DNA from: Rhodopirellula sp.
GTDB lineage: Bacteria > Planctomycetota > Planctomycetia > Pirellulales > Pirellulaceae
Assembly (NCBI GenBank): GCA_002690925.1
Contig: NZGD01000166.1
Coordinates: forward strand, 1-36,879
DNA: 36,879 nucleotides
Direction: 5' to 3'
How positions within the stretch are numbered: the first letter of the stretch is position 1; each line of letters starts with the position of its first letter. Below the pieces are notes generated by a model, which ran no database searches, had not been told where the DNA came from, and saw only the letters and a list, made by a program, of their open reading frames with translations. Of the stretch, positions 8,012-17,563 are shown piece after piece. The position numbers and the translations under genes are program-made.

Positions 8012-9904
8012 ATGATGGAGGATTGCGCTACCAGTATGTCTGCACCGCACGGCTGCAACGATGACACGGCTGTCATCGAATCATTCAAGGAAGCTTTGAC
8101 AGGACGCGTAGGTGCAGAAAGATTCCGCATGTGGTTCACGCACGGGGTTACGATTGCGGTCGATTCTGGGGTGGACCTAGGTGAACTTACTGACTCTGAG
8201 GCGCAAACATTTCCTGTCGATAGCACAGGGCCTTCCTTAGAGCAGACGCGTCGCATCACGCTTTCAATCCGGGGCCAATTTGCCTTGGATCGCCTCCGCC
8301 AAAACTTCATACGTGAAATGCGGGGAGCTGCCATGCAGGCATGCGGTGTGAGAACGGAAATCGTTCTTCGCTTAGACGAGCCCGCGGCAACTCAAGCCCA
8401 ACTACCGCTAACGGAGCATGAGAGCACGACCACGGAAGACCCTGCAAGCTGTGATTCAGTTTCTGCAGCCCCTTCCGATGCTGCTGCTGTTGTGAATCAC
8501 CATCCGATCCAGCAATCGGAGCCTGAACAAGCTTCTTCATCACGCGCCCACCAGTCAGGGCGGGCAGGTCAAAGTCAAAACAGTCGAGCCCCCAAAGCAC
8601 GATCCAAACGTGGCCGAGCGCAATCGATCTCTTCATTAATCACCGATGGCGGGGGATCGAAGAGTCGGGCTAAAACAAATGAGCTTCGGGTCGAGCAAGC
8701 AGAACAACTCCAATTCCCCGGCCTTGCGCCCACCCACAGCAATCTCGCTTCAAGCAGCCAGCCATCACTTGGCTCCATCCAACCGAAGTCAAAAGGTGGA
8801 TCCGGCAGTCGAACGAAAGCACCAACGCAGCACGACCCGCAAGAAGTCGCGGTCACCCAAGACAATCAACGCCAGCCGACTGTTGCCAACTTCGTCGCGG
8901 GTACCAGCAACCAGCTCGCCTATACCGCCCTATCCATGGTTTGCCAGGACCCAAAAACGGCTTCACCCATTTTCTTCTGCGGCCCGACTGGCACAGGCAA
9001 GACCCACCTGATGGCGGCGATTGCTCACCAGCTACGTCGACGTCACCGCATGCGGCGCGTGATGCATCTTTCAGCAGAACAATTCACGAACGATTTCATA
9101 AGCTCCGTGGGCAACAGCGGGATTACTGCGTTTCGTCGCCGTTATCGGGAGGTTGATGCTCTGCTGATTGACGATGTGCAATTCTTAGGTGCGAAAAAAG
9201 CCACGCTGCGAGAAATGCTCTACACGGTGGAGACACTCGCTTCCGAGGGGCGTCCCCTGCTCTTCTCGGGTTTGCAGGCCCCCAGTGAAATCGCTGGTTT
9301 GTCCCAAGAACTTGCGGGCCGCATGGCGAGTGGGCTCGTGTGCCCACTTCAACCGCTTGATATCGACATACGACGGGAAATTCTAACGCGATGGATTGCC
9401 GAACGCTGTCCGCTGGAAGTACCCGACAGCTTGCTCGACCAGATCAATCCGATGTTGGCTGGTGATGGCCGCGTCGTAAGTGGCGTAGCCAACATGATCA
9501 ATACGCTCCAACGGATGTTTGGTCGTGTGCCCACGCTCGACGAAATCCGGCAATTTGGCGGTAACTTATTGCGAGCGGCCACACCAATCGCGACCCTATC
9601 AGTTATTGAAACAGCAGTCTGCGATGCATTTCACCTTCCTCACCACACGCTTCGAGGACGTAGCCAAACCCGTGCTGTCACCGGGCCTCGCATGCTCGCG
9701 ATGTACCTGGCCCGCCAACTGACAGCCTCTGCTTACTCAGAGATTGCAACCCATTTTGGTGGTAAATCTCACAGCACTGCAATTTCCGCGGAAAACAACG
9801 TCAAACAGTGGCTTCAGAACGGCAAATCGATCGGTCGTGGACAATTGGCGATGTCAACACGAGAGGCAGTGGCACGTGTCGAAAATTTACTCCGAAGCGG
9901 CTGA
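8012..9904 (+). CDS. dnaA: Chromosomal replication initiator protein DnaA
   Basis: DnaA binds origin DnaA boxes, melts the origin and loads the DnaB helicase. Read from the ATG at 8012 it has 630 residues, against about 450-470 in most bacteria. Domain I is recognisable at the N-terminus (AVIESFKEALTGRVGAERFRMWF). A Ser/Ala/Gln/Lys-rich linker of roughly 170 residues follows. The AAA+ domain starts near residue 292 (NFVAGTSNQLAY) with Walker A GPTGTGKTH (about 324-332), Walker B ALLIDDVQFL and an AGRMASGL segment at the arginine-finger position. Domain IV carries the helix-turn-helix signature, here THFGGKSHSTAISA. The usual GxRDHxTV reads GKSHSTAI, so the Arg-Asp pair is Lys-Ser. The start is uncertain: a TTG at 7979 and an ATG at 8036 (GGAGG at 8017-8021) are in frame. 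dnaB lies next on the same strand; dnaN and recF are absent. Confidence 0.93.
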   Translation: MMEDCATSMSAPHGCNDDTAVIESFKEALTGRVGAERFRMWFTHGVTIAVDSGVDLGELTDSEAQTFPVDSTGPSLEQTRRITLSIRGQFALDRLRQNFIREMRGAAMQACGVRTEIVLRLDEPAATQAQLPLTEHESTTTEDPASCDSVSAAPSDAAAVVNHHPIQQSEPEQASSSRAHQSGRAGQSQNSRAPKARSKRGRAQSISSLITDGGGSKSRAKTNELRVEQAEQLQFPGLAPTHSNLASSSQPSLGSIQPKSKGGSGSRTKAPTQHDPQEVAVTQDNQRQPTVANFVAGTSNQLAYTALSMVCQDPKTASPIFFCGPTGTGKTHLMAAIAHQLRRRHRMRRVMHLSAEQFTNDFISSVGNSGITAFRRRYREVDALLIDDVQFLGAKKATLREMLYTVETLASEGRPLLFSGLQAPSEIAGLSQELAGRMASGLVCPLQPLDIDIRREILTRWIAERCPLEVPDSLLDQINPMLAGDGRVVSGVANMINTLQRMFGRVPTLDEIRQFGGNLLRAATPIATLSVIETAVCDAFHLPHHTLRGRSQTRAVTGPRMLAMYLARQLTASAYSEIATHFGGKSHSTAISAENNVKQWLQNGKSIGRGQLAMSTREAVARVENLLRSG

Positions 9905-10469
9905 GTCAATCTGGCCTGAAACACGTGGTTCACCGACGCCTTGCAGTGCCAGTCCACCCTGTTTTTCTTTTCAAGGATCGAGTTGCAAGTCTCCTCAATG
10001 CTGATTTGTGAGGACACCGGCTTTCCACTCTTTCTTTTGCCGGTCAAAAGCTTGCCAGCCAGGAACCCGCCGAACAGGAACTTGTTAAACAGTAATTTTC
10101 CCAACTCGTCACCGTCTCAAGCGGCCAAGAATCGCGGCAGCATCCACGTGACCAGGTCACTTCATTCCCCCACACGTAATTCTTCTCGCCCCCTTGGAGA
10201 TCACACTCCCAGCGAAAACCCCATAAATCCACATACGTTTGATCGAACCGGCAACCCACCCCGCTGCCAGCAAAGGTATAACCAATCAAGAATGGTTTTG
10301 ATGACCAAGAACTCTCGCAGGCTTTGACACGGTCAACGATACTTCACAAGGCTTGAAACCGATCCTTGTATACTTGTCCTCAGAGACGCCTCCATTTTTC
10401 TTCTGTCCGGTCGATACGGATATCACCTCCACAATACTTATTCCCTCTTTCGCCCCAACGGATTGGCCC
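9905..10469 (+). other. dnaA-dnaB intergenic region
   Basis: This is 565 bp between the dnaA stop and the likely dnaB start. It contains no convincing gene; open frames on both strands are short and compositionally odd. The only promoter-like element noticed is a TATACT at 10369-10374, without a well-placed -35 box. No DnaA-box cluster, AT-rich 13-mers or RNA fold was recognised. The dnaB frame stays open back to a TTG at 10353, but the extra residues do not resemble DnaB. Confidence 0.45.
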
Positions 10470-11909
10470 ATGGCTTCCAACAACGCTCCTTTTCCAAGAA
10501 AGCCAAAGAAAGAACCGTCAGCTGCTGAAATCCTGCAGCGGCAACCCCCTTTCGATGTTGAAGCCGAAATGGGTGTTCTGGGCAGCATCCTGCTACTGCC
10601 CGAAGTATGCGATGAAATCCCTTCTCTGAGGTCGGAGGATTTCTATGATGACGCGAACCGAATCATCTACGAGAACCTGAGAGAGATGCACGATTCGGGT
10701 GAAAAGATCGACATCACCCTGCTTGTATCGAGGTTAAGAACCGCAGGCGATTATGAAAAAGTCGGAGGAGCCGCCTATTTGGCAAGGCTATCCTCATCGG
10801 TCCCCAACGCAGCGCACGCCGTCTACTACTGCAGCATCGTCACGGAAAAAGCTGTCTATCGTAGACTCATCCAATCTAGCACCGAGGTGTTGCGGGATGC
10901 CTATGATCAATCCTCCAGCGCGAAAGAATTGTGTGCCCAGGCAGAACAAAAAGTTTTCGCGATCATGGATGGGCGTTCGTCACAATCTGTGCAGAACATA
11001 GCAGATGTATTGCACCAATCCATGGACCGGATGGAAGCTCGCATGAGAGACGAGTATGTAGATGGTGCCGCCGAAACAGGCCTGATCAAGTTTGACGAAA
11101 TGACGGGTGGCCTGCACCACGGTGAGTTGATCATTTTGGCAGCGAGACCCTCCATGGGGAAAACCGCATTGGCAATGAATGTCGGTGAGCATGTCTCCAT
11201 CAATCAAAAACAACCCGTACTATTTGTCTCGTTGGAAATGTCCGGCATTGAATTAGCCGACCGAATGCTCTGCTCGCTAGCGAGGGTCAATGGCCATCGC
11301 GTTCGTAATGGTACGATTTCCTCAGATGATCGTGACAAACTCATTCAAACAGCCAACGAGATCAGTCAAGCCCCACTCTTTGTCGATGATTCTCCCAGTC
11401 GAACGGTCAGCGAAATCGCAGCGGCTGCGCGTCGTATTAAACGCCGCGAAGAATCTCTGGGCTTGATCGTAATTGACTATCTGCAACTCATTGAACCAGA
11501 CAACTCTCGAGATCCACGGCAGGAACAGGTCGCCAAGATCGCACGTCGACTCAAAGGTCTCGCGCGTGAGCTGGAAGTTCCTTTGCTCTGTTTGTCACAG
11601 CTCAACCGCCAAGCCGAAGATAGCAAAGACCATCGTCCCAAACTAAGTCACCTTCGTGAATCTGGCGCTATCGAGCAGGACGCCGACGTTGTCATGTTTG
11701 TGCATCGCGAAGAATACTACCACCGAGGCGATGACCGAGCCCAGTTTGCCGGACAGGCAGAAATCATCATCGCAAAACAGCGTAATGGCCCCATTGGCGA
11801 TGTTGAACTCACTTGGGAAGCAGACTTCACTCGATTCAGTGACCGAGCCGCCGAGCGTCATAGCGAATTTGACGACTACGCCGAGTTCACCAGCCCCGGC
11901 GGATTTTGA
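10470..11909 (+). CDS. dnaB: Replicative DNA helicase DnaB
   Basis: DnaB is the hexameric 5'-3' helicase of the replication fork and also the platform for primase. From the ATG at 10470 the protein has 479 residues, close to the family norm. The N-terminal domain begins with the usual PPFDVEAEMGVLGSILL (about 26-42) and continues to about 130. The RecA-like domain has TGLIKFDEMTGGLHHGELIILAARPSMGKTA, with Walker A in ARPSMGKTA (about 225-233), the LFVSLEMS helicase motif, Walker B LIVIDYLQL and LCLSQLNRQAE. The conserved end HLRESGAIEQDADVVMFVHR and IIIAKQRNGPIG is intact. No intein or frameshift is present. The short first 20 residues are basic and probably flexible. It lies downstream of dnaA on the same strand but is probably transcribed from its own promoter. 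Confidence 0.97.
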   Translation: MASNNAPFPRKPKKEPSAAEILQRQPPFDVEAEMGVLGSILLLPEVCDEIPSLRSEDFYDDANRIIYENLREMHDSGEKIDITLLVSRLRTAGDYEKVGGAAYLARLSSSVPNAAHAVYYCSIVTEKAVYRRLIQSSTEVLRDAYDQSSSAKELCAQAEQKVFAIMDGRSSQSVQNIADVLHQSMDRMEARMRDEYVDGAAETGLIKFDEMTGGLHHGELIILAARPSMGKTALAMNVGEHVSINQKQPVLFVSLEMSGIELADRMLCSLARVNGHRVRNGTISSDDRDKLIQTANEISQAPLFVDDSPSRTVSEIAAAARRIKRREESLGLIVIDYLQLIEPDNSRDPRQEQVAKIARRLKGLARELEVPLLCLSQLNRQAEDSKDHRPKLSHLRESGAIEQDADVVMFVHREEYYHRGDDRAQFAGQAEIIIAKQRNGPIGDVELTWEADFTRFSDRAAERHSEFDDYAEFTSPGGF

Positions 11910-12298
11910 CTCGTCCCAAGTGACGCTCAGCAGATGTCCATGCCAAGAAAGCACCCTCCGTGGGGTAAATCGACTACACGCTGTCTGCATCAATTGTAAA
12001 ACGCCAAGAAATGCTAGCGTCCGGCTGGCGAGGAGCATGAATAGGTTCTACTCGTGCTGTCGACTACGGGACGGCTGTGCGCCGAATAGGCCAGGGGTGA
12101 CCCGAATGCGACCCCAGTCCAGTCGCCACTCCCCCCCATTACCCCCAGCCTTCCACACGGCCCTTCCATGCCGCTGCTGGGCCTCTTTTCAGCTGTAGAA
12201 ACAGTACCAATTGTGCCGATCAATTCGATTGTATCGATCTGCGTAATGTGGTTCATCCGACGCGGTTCGTCTCCAAACTCCCAAAACGTGTGACAGCG
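11910..12298 (+). other. Intergenic region before the AAA ATPase gene
   Basis: This is 389 bp without a supported gene. The plus frame that begins at 11656 and runs through it is mostly a shadow of dnaB followed by a Cys/Arg/Pro-rich tail. A C-run (12129-12145 area) is the only compositional peculiarity. No clear promoter or terminator was found. Confidence 0.4.
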
Positions 12299-14254
12299 AT
12301 GCACTCAAGTGATTCGGATTACAACCTGCCTCCCTTCCCCGCTTTTCCAAGCGTCAAACGTTTCATTGGGCTAGGTTCCGTTCAGGATGCCGTGGACAGG
12401 ATTGAGCTTAGCATTCAAGCACGAGACGCAATTTCCGTGGTCATAGGTCCTCCTGGAACTGGAAAGACATTGATCAGCGAAATTCTGGCGTCGCGTCATC
12501 AGAACACCCATCGCGTCATCACCTTGGGGGAAACCCCTTTTTCAGACAGCGCCTCTTTCCTGAGACGCATGCTGCACCAGACCGGCGCCGACCTTACCAA
12601 AATACCCGGTGGGGATCTTCAACTTGCATTGTTCGACCACCTCTGTCTTTGCGATCCACCGGAGCCACGAGTATTACTTCTGATCGACGAGGCTCAAGCA
12701 CTGAGTCCGGAATTGCTTGAAACCATTCGCACGCTGACCAATCTGACGCGTGAAGGAGAACCGCGCGTCAGTGTGGTGATGTTCGGAGGGAACCATCTTG
12801 ATGAATTGCTGATCGCACCCTCCATGGACGGGTTCCGCCAGCGGATCTCAACAAGGTGTTACCTTCACCCGCTCAATAGCGAGGAAACGGGCTGGTACAT
12901 CAACCAGACGATCCGTAATTGTGGTTGTGATCCCGACGCTACGATCACAACCGAAGCAATCTCCGCGGTCCATCATGCTTGCAGTGGAGTGCCCCGTTTG
13001 ATCAACCAGTTGTTGTCCCACGCGATTGAATTCGCTGCAGAAAAAGACGAATACCTGCTCACAGATCGTATCATCGATCAGTCGTGGGCCGAGGTCCAGC
13101 AGCTTCCAAGTCCGATGGTCGATGAACCTGAAATCAACTTAGCCGAATCAACCGTTGAGTTCGGCGAGTTGGACTCATTCGACACACCATTTTTCGACGA
13201 CACCGCCGATGAACTGACTGATAATTCAAACGAACAGCTTTACGCTGACACAGATTCCAAAGAAGCCACAGCTGATTCAGCGACAGCCACCTACGACGCA
13301 TACGATTTTGAACCTGACATTGAGGTTTCACCATCGAGCGAAGATGAGGAAACAGTTGACAACCACCAGGATTCCCATTTAGATCCAAGCCCAACGGATG
13401 ACGTTTTCACAGAGGTTTGGGACAACGATGACGAAGCTTCGTTGCACGATAGTCTTGAAACAACGACAGAAGCCGATAGTTCAGTCATACTGACCGATGC
13501 CTCGACAAATGAGCACCTCAGCACCGCGGAGATCACTTCCCCGCAATTGAAGTACCCTCAATTAGCGTCTCCGGCATTAGAACTGGATGATGAATTGGTA
13601 CCAGACAATGTCGCTAGCGAGTTGTCGGGGGAATCCTCAAACACGCCGCCCAACGACTTGCTGTTCGGTACCTTTGATGAGGAAGAGACAATCGATCTCC
13701 ACGCAGCGGCCCCTAATTCTGAAAGGGGCTCCCAGCACCCCACGGCGTCGATCGAATCGGCGTTACCGCAAGAGCTTATCATTCATCAGGAAATTACTGG
13801 CCTCAGCGACCTGCTCAACATCACAGCACCTGACAAAATTGAGTATTGTGATGCAGCACATGAGCAACCTAACAAGATGCATTACGACGTCACCGCTAAT
13901 TCGCCTAACGAGATCTCATTTGATTCTGCTCACGTGGACTTCGACGAATCCTCGGTTGATTCTGCAACGCTGGATTTTGTATCTCCCCATCATGGCAGCC
14001 ACCACCAAGAATCCGCTAAACCGGCTGAGGGCAGCGAGGCAGCACCAGATACACTGCAACAGGATTTACACGATAGCATCGATTCTGCACCGAAGAATCA
14101 AACCCTCAACCTCCGGCACGACGACAGCGACATGTTGATCATCGAGGATGAAGTGAACATTCATCGCATCGATACACGGCAAAACCTTGTAGAAGCACAC
14201 CATCAGTCCATCGACTACCAACGAATGCTTAAACGCATGCGATCGGGGACCTGA
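12299..14254 (+). CDS. ExeA/GspA-like AAA ATPase with a long acidic tail
   Basis: From the ATG at 12299 the protein has 651 residues. Residues 1-270 form an AAA-type ATPase of the ExeA/GspA kind. It opens with FPSVKRFIGLGSVQDAVDRIELSI, then Walker A GPPGTGKT (about 50-57), Walker B VLLLIDEAQAL (Asp130-Glu131), a sensor-like VVMFGGNH, and ends with the typical CSGVPRLINQLLSHAIEFA. In the family these ATPases act with membrane partners, for example in inserting secretin GspD in type II secretion or in DNA transposition; none of those partners is visible here. Residues from about 275 to 610 are a disordered region very rich in Asp, Glu, Ser and Thr. A short conserved-looking end (MLIIEDEVNIHRI... 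YQRMLKRMRSGT) closes the protein. A GTG start at 12248 is also in frame. The next gene starts within 6 bp of the stop. Confidence 0.85.
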   Translation: MHSSDSDYNLPPFPAFPSVKRFIGLGSVQDAVDRIELSIQARDAISVVIGPPGTGKTLISEILASRHQNTHRVITLGETPFSDSASFLRRMLHQTGADLTKIPGGDLQLALFDHLCLCDPPEPRVLLLIDEAQALSPELLETIRTLTNLTREGEPRVSVVMFGGNHLDELLIAPSMDGFRQRISTRCYLHPLNSEETGWYINQTIRNCGCDPDATITTEAISAVHHACSGVPRLINQLLSHAIEFAAEKDEYLLTDRIIDQSWAEVQQLPSPMVDEPEINLAESTVEFGELDSFDTPFFDDTADELTDNSNEQLYADTDSKEATADSATATYDAYDFEPDIEVSPSSEDEETVDNHQDSHLDPSPTDDVFTEVWDNDDEASLHDSLETTTEADSSVILTDASTNEHLSTAEITSPQLKYPQLASPALELDDELVPDNVASELSGESSNTPPNDLLFGTFDEEETIDLHAAAPNSERGSQHPTASIESALPQELIIHQEITGLSDLLNITAPDKIEYCDAAHEQPNKMHYDVTANSPNEISFDSAHVDFDESSVDSATLDFVSPHHGSHHQESAKPAEGSEAAPDTLQQDLHDSIDSAPKNQTLNLRHDDSDMLIIEDEVNIHRIDTRQNLVEAHHQSIDYQRMLKRMRSGT

Positions 14255-14259
14255 GAGTA

Positions 14260-14859
14260 TTGAGTGGAACATCCCGCACTCAATACTTGCCTAAACCAAG
14301 TCGATACGTTTTCATGCCGCTACAGAACATTGCCAACCAGATTCTTACGCTTGCCGATAGACGTGCATCCACGCCTGTGCTGGTGACGCCTCCGTATTTG
14401 TCGTTCCGAAAACACTTCTTTGTGGAATTATCATGGGAACTTGCGAGTCGGACCGATCGTAATCTGCGAATCGATTGGTACAGAAACCTGCCTGGTGTGC
14501 GAACAATCCTCTCTGACCAGCTAGCGGCATGGCATGTTAAATCACTTAATCGATTGTTAGCACGTAGGGATCGGACTGCTGCAAAGCTACCTCTGACCTC
14601 GGATGAACAGACTTCGCGAGCGGCGCCGTTATCCACCATTGATTCATCCGCCCCGCAGCATCCCGGATACAACCAGCACGTTAAGATGCCAACGTCGAGT
14701 TGTACTGTCCAAATCACCGCCGCAATCGCTCGCCCAGGCGGAAAAAACCGCGATTTGGTCATTGGATTATCCGATGTGCGACAGAAGCTACCCGACTGGA
14801 CCACCGCAATCTGGCTGGGCACTACACAAGAAGAGGTAAAACGCTGGCAAGCCGCCTGA
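14260..14859 (+). CDS. Protein of unknown function, coupled to the AAA ATPase
   Basis: Read from a TTG at 14260 this frame has 199 residues; an ATG at 14314 would give 181. It begins 5 bp after the ATPase stop, which suggests translational coupling and a shared job. The first 100 residues look folded and partly hydrophobic (NIANQILTLADRRASTPVLVTPPYLSF), followed by a Ser/Pro/Thr-rich linker. A second folded piece follows (VQITAAIARPGGKNRDLVIGLSDVRQKLPDWTTAIWLG) ending in a basic helix. There is no signal peptide or membrane segment. I do not recognise the family. A partner protein of the ATPase is the simplest inference. Confidence 0.6.
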   Translation: MSGTSRTQYLPKPSRYVFMPLQNIANQILTLADRRASTPVLVTPPYLSFRKHFFVELSWELASRTDRNLRIDWYRNLPGVRTILSDQLAAWHVKSLNRLLARRDRTAAKLPLTSDEQTSRAAPLSTIDSSAPQHPGYNQHVKMPTSSCTVQITAAIARPGGKNRDLVIGLSDVRQKLPDWTTAIWLGTTQEEVKRWQAA

Positions 14860-14987
14860 CTCTGTCAAAGTTGTTGGCGTTCCCTCACGTTGCCTCAATT
14901 CAGCGTCCGCCGTGTTTCTGAGGTGTGTCGCGAGGTATATTGGGTGCCACTAATCCCGAAACCTTAGTACGCAGAGAATCAGCAAAC

Positions 14988-15923
14988 GTGAATAACCAGC
15001 AACTTCTTCCTAACATCACCCCAGGCAATACACGCATCGGCTGGATCGGAACCGGTGTGATGGGCAGTAGCATGTGTGGTCACTTGATGGCGGGAGGTTA
15101 TACAGCGACGGTATTCAACCGGACCTCCGAAAAAGCCGCATCACTCGTTGAGCGTGGAGCGGTTTTTGTGGATTCCCCCAAGCAAGTTGCAGAACAGTCA
15201 GATGTTGTTTTTACGATCGTAGGGTTCCCCTCTGACGTAGAGCAAGTCATTTTGGGAGAGGATGGCGTGCTGAGCGGATCATCCGCGGGGATGACGATTG
15301 TCGACATGACAACCAGCAAACCATCGCTTGCTGAACACATCGCGGAGGAATCTGCAAGGAAGGGTGTTGCGAGCATCGATGCGCCCGTCAGTGGCGGAGA
15401 CACAGGTGCACGCAACGCGACACTGTCGATTATGGTGGGTGGTACCGCGCACGATGTCGCCCGCTTGCGACCTCTATTTGACTTGATGGGAAGCACCGTT
15501 GTACATCAGGGTGGGCCCGGCCGCGGGCAACACACCAAAATGGTGAATCAGACATTAATCGCGTCAGGAATGATTGCTGTCTGTGAAGCACTTCTCTATG
15601 CGACCAAAGCTGGACTCGACCTTACCACCGTGCTTCAAAGTGTGTCCTCGGGAGCCGCGGGCAGTTGGTCCCTGACCAACATGGCTCCACGCATGATCGA
15701 CGGGGATTTCGACCCCGGTTTCTTTGTTGAGCACTTTATCAAAGATATGCGCATTGCGCTTGATGAAGCTGCTGCAATGAACTTGGCTCTACCAGGACTC
15801 GCGCTCGCTCAACAACTCTACCAAGCTGTTGTGGCGCAAGGCCATGCAAAGGATGGGACACAAGCGTTGATTTTAGCAATGGCGGAATTGAATCAAGTGA
15901 ATTGGCAAGGCACTGAAACATGA
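14988..15923 (+). CDS. 3-hydroxyisobutyrate dehydrogenase family oxidoreductase
   Basis: This is an NAD(P)-dependent beta-hydroxyacid dehydrogenase. The nucleotide-binding motif [17 protein letters not shown] is near the N-terminus, followed by the second-strand FNRT typical of NADP-preferring members. The substrate-binding signature [22 protein letters not shown] and the catalytic-lysine segment [11 protein letters not shown] are intact. The C-terminal helical domain has [17 protein letters not shown]. Substrates in this family include 3-hydroxyisobutyrate, tartronate semialdehyde (GarR/GlxR) and gamma-hydroxybutyrate; the sequence alone does not decide which. I chose the GTG at 14988 (311 residues) because it fits the family length of about 290-300; an upstream GTG at 14925 gives 332. 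Its stop overlaps the start of the acyltransferase by 4 bp. Confidence 0.92.
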   Translation: MNNQQLLPNITPGNTRIGWIGTGVMGSSMCGHLMAGGYTATVFNRTSEKAASLVERGAVFVDSPKQVAEQSDVVFTIVGFPSDVEQVILGEDGVLSGSSAGMTIVDMTTSKPSLAEHIAEESARKGVASIDAPVSGGDTGARNATLSIMVGGTAHDVARLRPLFDLMGSTVVHQGGPGRGQHTKMVNQTLIASGMIAVCEALLYATKAGLDLTTVLQSVSSGAAGSWSLTNMAPRMIDGDFDPGFFVEHFIKDMRIALDEAAAMNLALPGLALAQQLYQAVVAQGHAKDGTQALILAMAELNQVNWQGTET

Positions 15924-17101
15924 ATCGTTATACAATGCTCTTCGCGCCGCAAGTTTGGAAGCCGAGCGTCAGTCCATTACTTGTAAAGCTCCTGCGTCCG
16001 TTCCGGGATCGGCAGCGCAAACGCTCGATCCAAATCTCTGACATTGAGGTTGAAGGCGAGAGCATTGTCCAAGAGAGGCTGCGTAATGGAGAGGGCGTGA
16101 TGCTGATGCCAAACCATTCCAGCCATGCAGATCCCTATGTGATTTACTCAGCTGCTGATCAAATCGGAACAGCGTTACACGTGATGGCAACTTGGCATGT
16201 CTTTGACGATAAGTCGTGGCTTGCTCGGTGGATCCTCACCAAGCATGGTTGTTTTAGCGTTGACCGGGAAGCAAATGACATCGGTGCGTTCCGTCTGGCA
16301 ACCAGCATCCTGCAGGAGAAGCAGGAGCCTCTTGTCATTTTCCCGGAAGGTGAAATCTACCATTGCAATGGACAGGTCACACCGTTCCGCGAGGGTGCGG
16401 CGGCTATCGCTGTTGCCGCAGCGAGAAAGAGCAAACGCCCCATCACGTGCATCCCTTGCGCTATACAGTACAGCTATGTCGATGATCCCACCTCGTCACT
16501 GTTGGCCACCATGAGTGAGCTGGAAACCTCAATATTCTGGAGGCCTAAGACAACTGAACCACTCGAGAAACGCATCTACGAGTTTGCTGAAGCTCTGCTC
16601 ATGGTCAAGGAACTGGAGTATCTGAAAACAACTCAATCTGGCCGGTTACCTGAGCGAATCGCCTCACTTCGCGAACACATACTCACCAACGTCGAACAGC
16701 GCAACGAAATCGCATCGTCGACCAAAAGCATCCCTGAACGTGTCAAGACTGCTCGAAAGACCATCATGGAGAAAGAACTTGCGAGTGATCTGAATCCAGC
16801 CCAGACCAACCAACTGAACCATGACATGGAGGACCTGTTTCTTGTAGTGCAGTCATTCAGTTATCCGGGCGACTATGTAGATAACCAACCCTCAATTGAT
16901 CGGATGGCTGAAACCATTGACAAGTTTGAAGAAGATGTCCTGCAGAAGACCACAGCAGATATCAAAGCTGATCGGCGAGTCAAAGTTTCTTTTGGAGAAC
17001 CTGTGGAAGTTAGCGGCGATCGCAAAGTAAAATCGCAAGCAAGCACGATCACAACAACCATCGAGCAACGAGTACAGCAGATGCTGGATCAACGCGGTTA
17101 G
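15920..17101 (+). CDS. PlsC-type 1-acylglycerol-3-phosphate acyltransferase
   Basis: This is a 393-residue member of the LPLAT/PlsC family, which transfers acyl chains to lysophosphatidic acid or related acceptors at the membrane. Motif I is NHSSHAD (His66 to Asp71, the HX4D pair) and the acceptor-phosphate motif is FPEGE at 141-145, with Glu in place of the usual Thr. The region between them (about 85-130) has the expected FSVDRE motif. The catalytic domain ends near residue 200. A mostly helical extension of about 190 residues follows ([17 protein letters not shown]..., [26 protein letters not shown]), longer than in housekeeping PlsC of about 240 residues. The start codon overlaps the stop of the dehydrogenase (ATGA), so the two are co-translated. 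The acceptor is unknown. Confidence 0.88.
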   Translation: MNRYTMLFAPQVWKPSVSPLLVKLLRPFRDRQRKRSIQISDIEVEGESIVQERLRNGEGVMLMPNHSSHADPYVIYSAADQIGTALHVMATWHVFDDKSWLARWILTKHGCFSVDREANDIGAFRLATSILQEKQEPLVIFPEGEIYHCNGQVTPFREGAAAIAVAAARKSKRPITCIPCAIQYSYVDDPTSSLLATMSELETSIFWRPKTTEPLEKRIYEFAEALLMVKELEYLKTTQSGRLPERIASLREHILTNVEQRNEIASSTKSIPERVKTARKTIMEKELASDLNPAQTNQLNHDMEDLFLVVQSFSYPGDYVDNQPSIDRMAETIDKFEEDVLQKTTADIKADRRVKVSFGEPVEVSGDRKVKSQASTITTTIEQRVQQMLDQRG

Positions 17102-17563
17102 AACAGCGGCTTTGCCAAGTTTGACAACAGACTGACTCGACACACACCAATCAAAGGACTTCCGGCACTCCAAACATCCTTGTCGATATCAAGGACTCGA
17201 CGAACACTCTCCCGGCCCCGATTCCAACTCATTTCAGGAAAATCCCGATGAGTCGTCTGATCTCCCAATCCCCCGCTGCTAAGAAACCGGTAGATGGCAC
17301 GTATCAGCACAGTGTTCCCTCACCGTATTGAACTTGCTACACCGCACTACTTTGCAACCAACAGGATTGATCTCGCTCTTCGCCTTCTTGATTAGCCCGA
17401 CGATTGCCAATCCGAAGGCAGTTGCATCATCAGCATTTCGCCCTCAGTCGCGCCGACACACTCGACTCACCGCACCAACCGTCGCTAGTCACACCAATCC
17501 TTGCTTACTTGGTACATCGTGCTGCGAGCACAAATCAAGAAAGTGAAAGCATCAACCCGCAGC
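17102..17563. other. Convergent intergenic region
   Basis: This 462-bp stretch lies between the stops of the acyltransferase (+) and the YggS-type gene (-). Short open frames on both strands are Arg/Ser/His-rich without domains. No hairpin with a T-run was recognised, so terminators here remain unassigned. Confidence 0.4.

Noticed and set aside
7435..10469. A replication origin with clustered DnaA boxes around dnaA
   Set aside because: Only isolated near-matches were seen (for example 7638-7646 and 10225-10233) and no AT-rich unwinding stretch, so an origin cannot be claimed.
11656..12198. 180-residue plus frame at the end of dnaB
   Set aside because: Its first half is a shadow of dnaB in another frame and its second half is Cys/Arg/Pro-rich noise.
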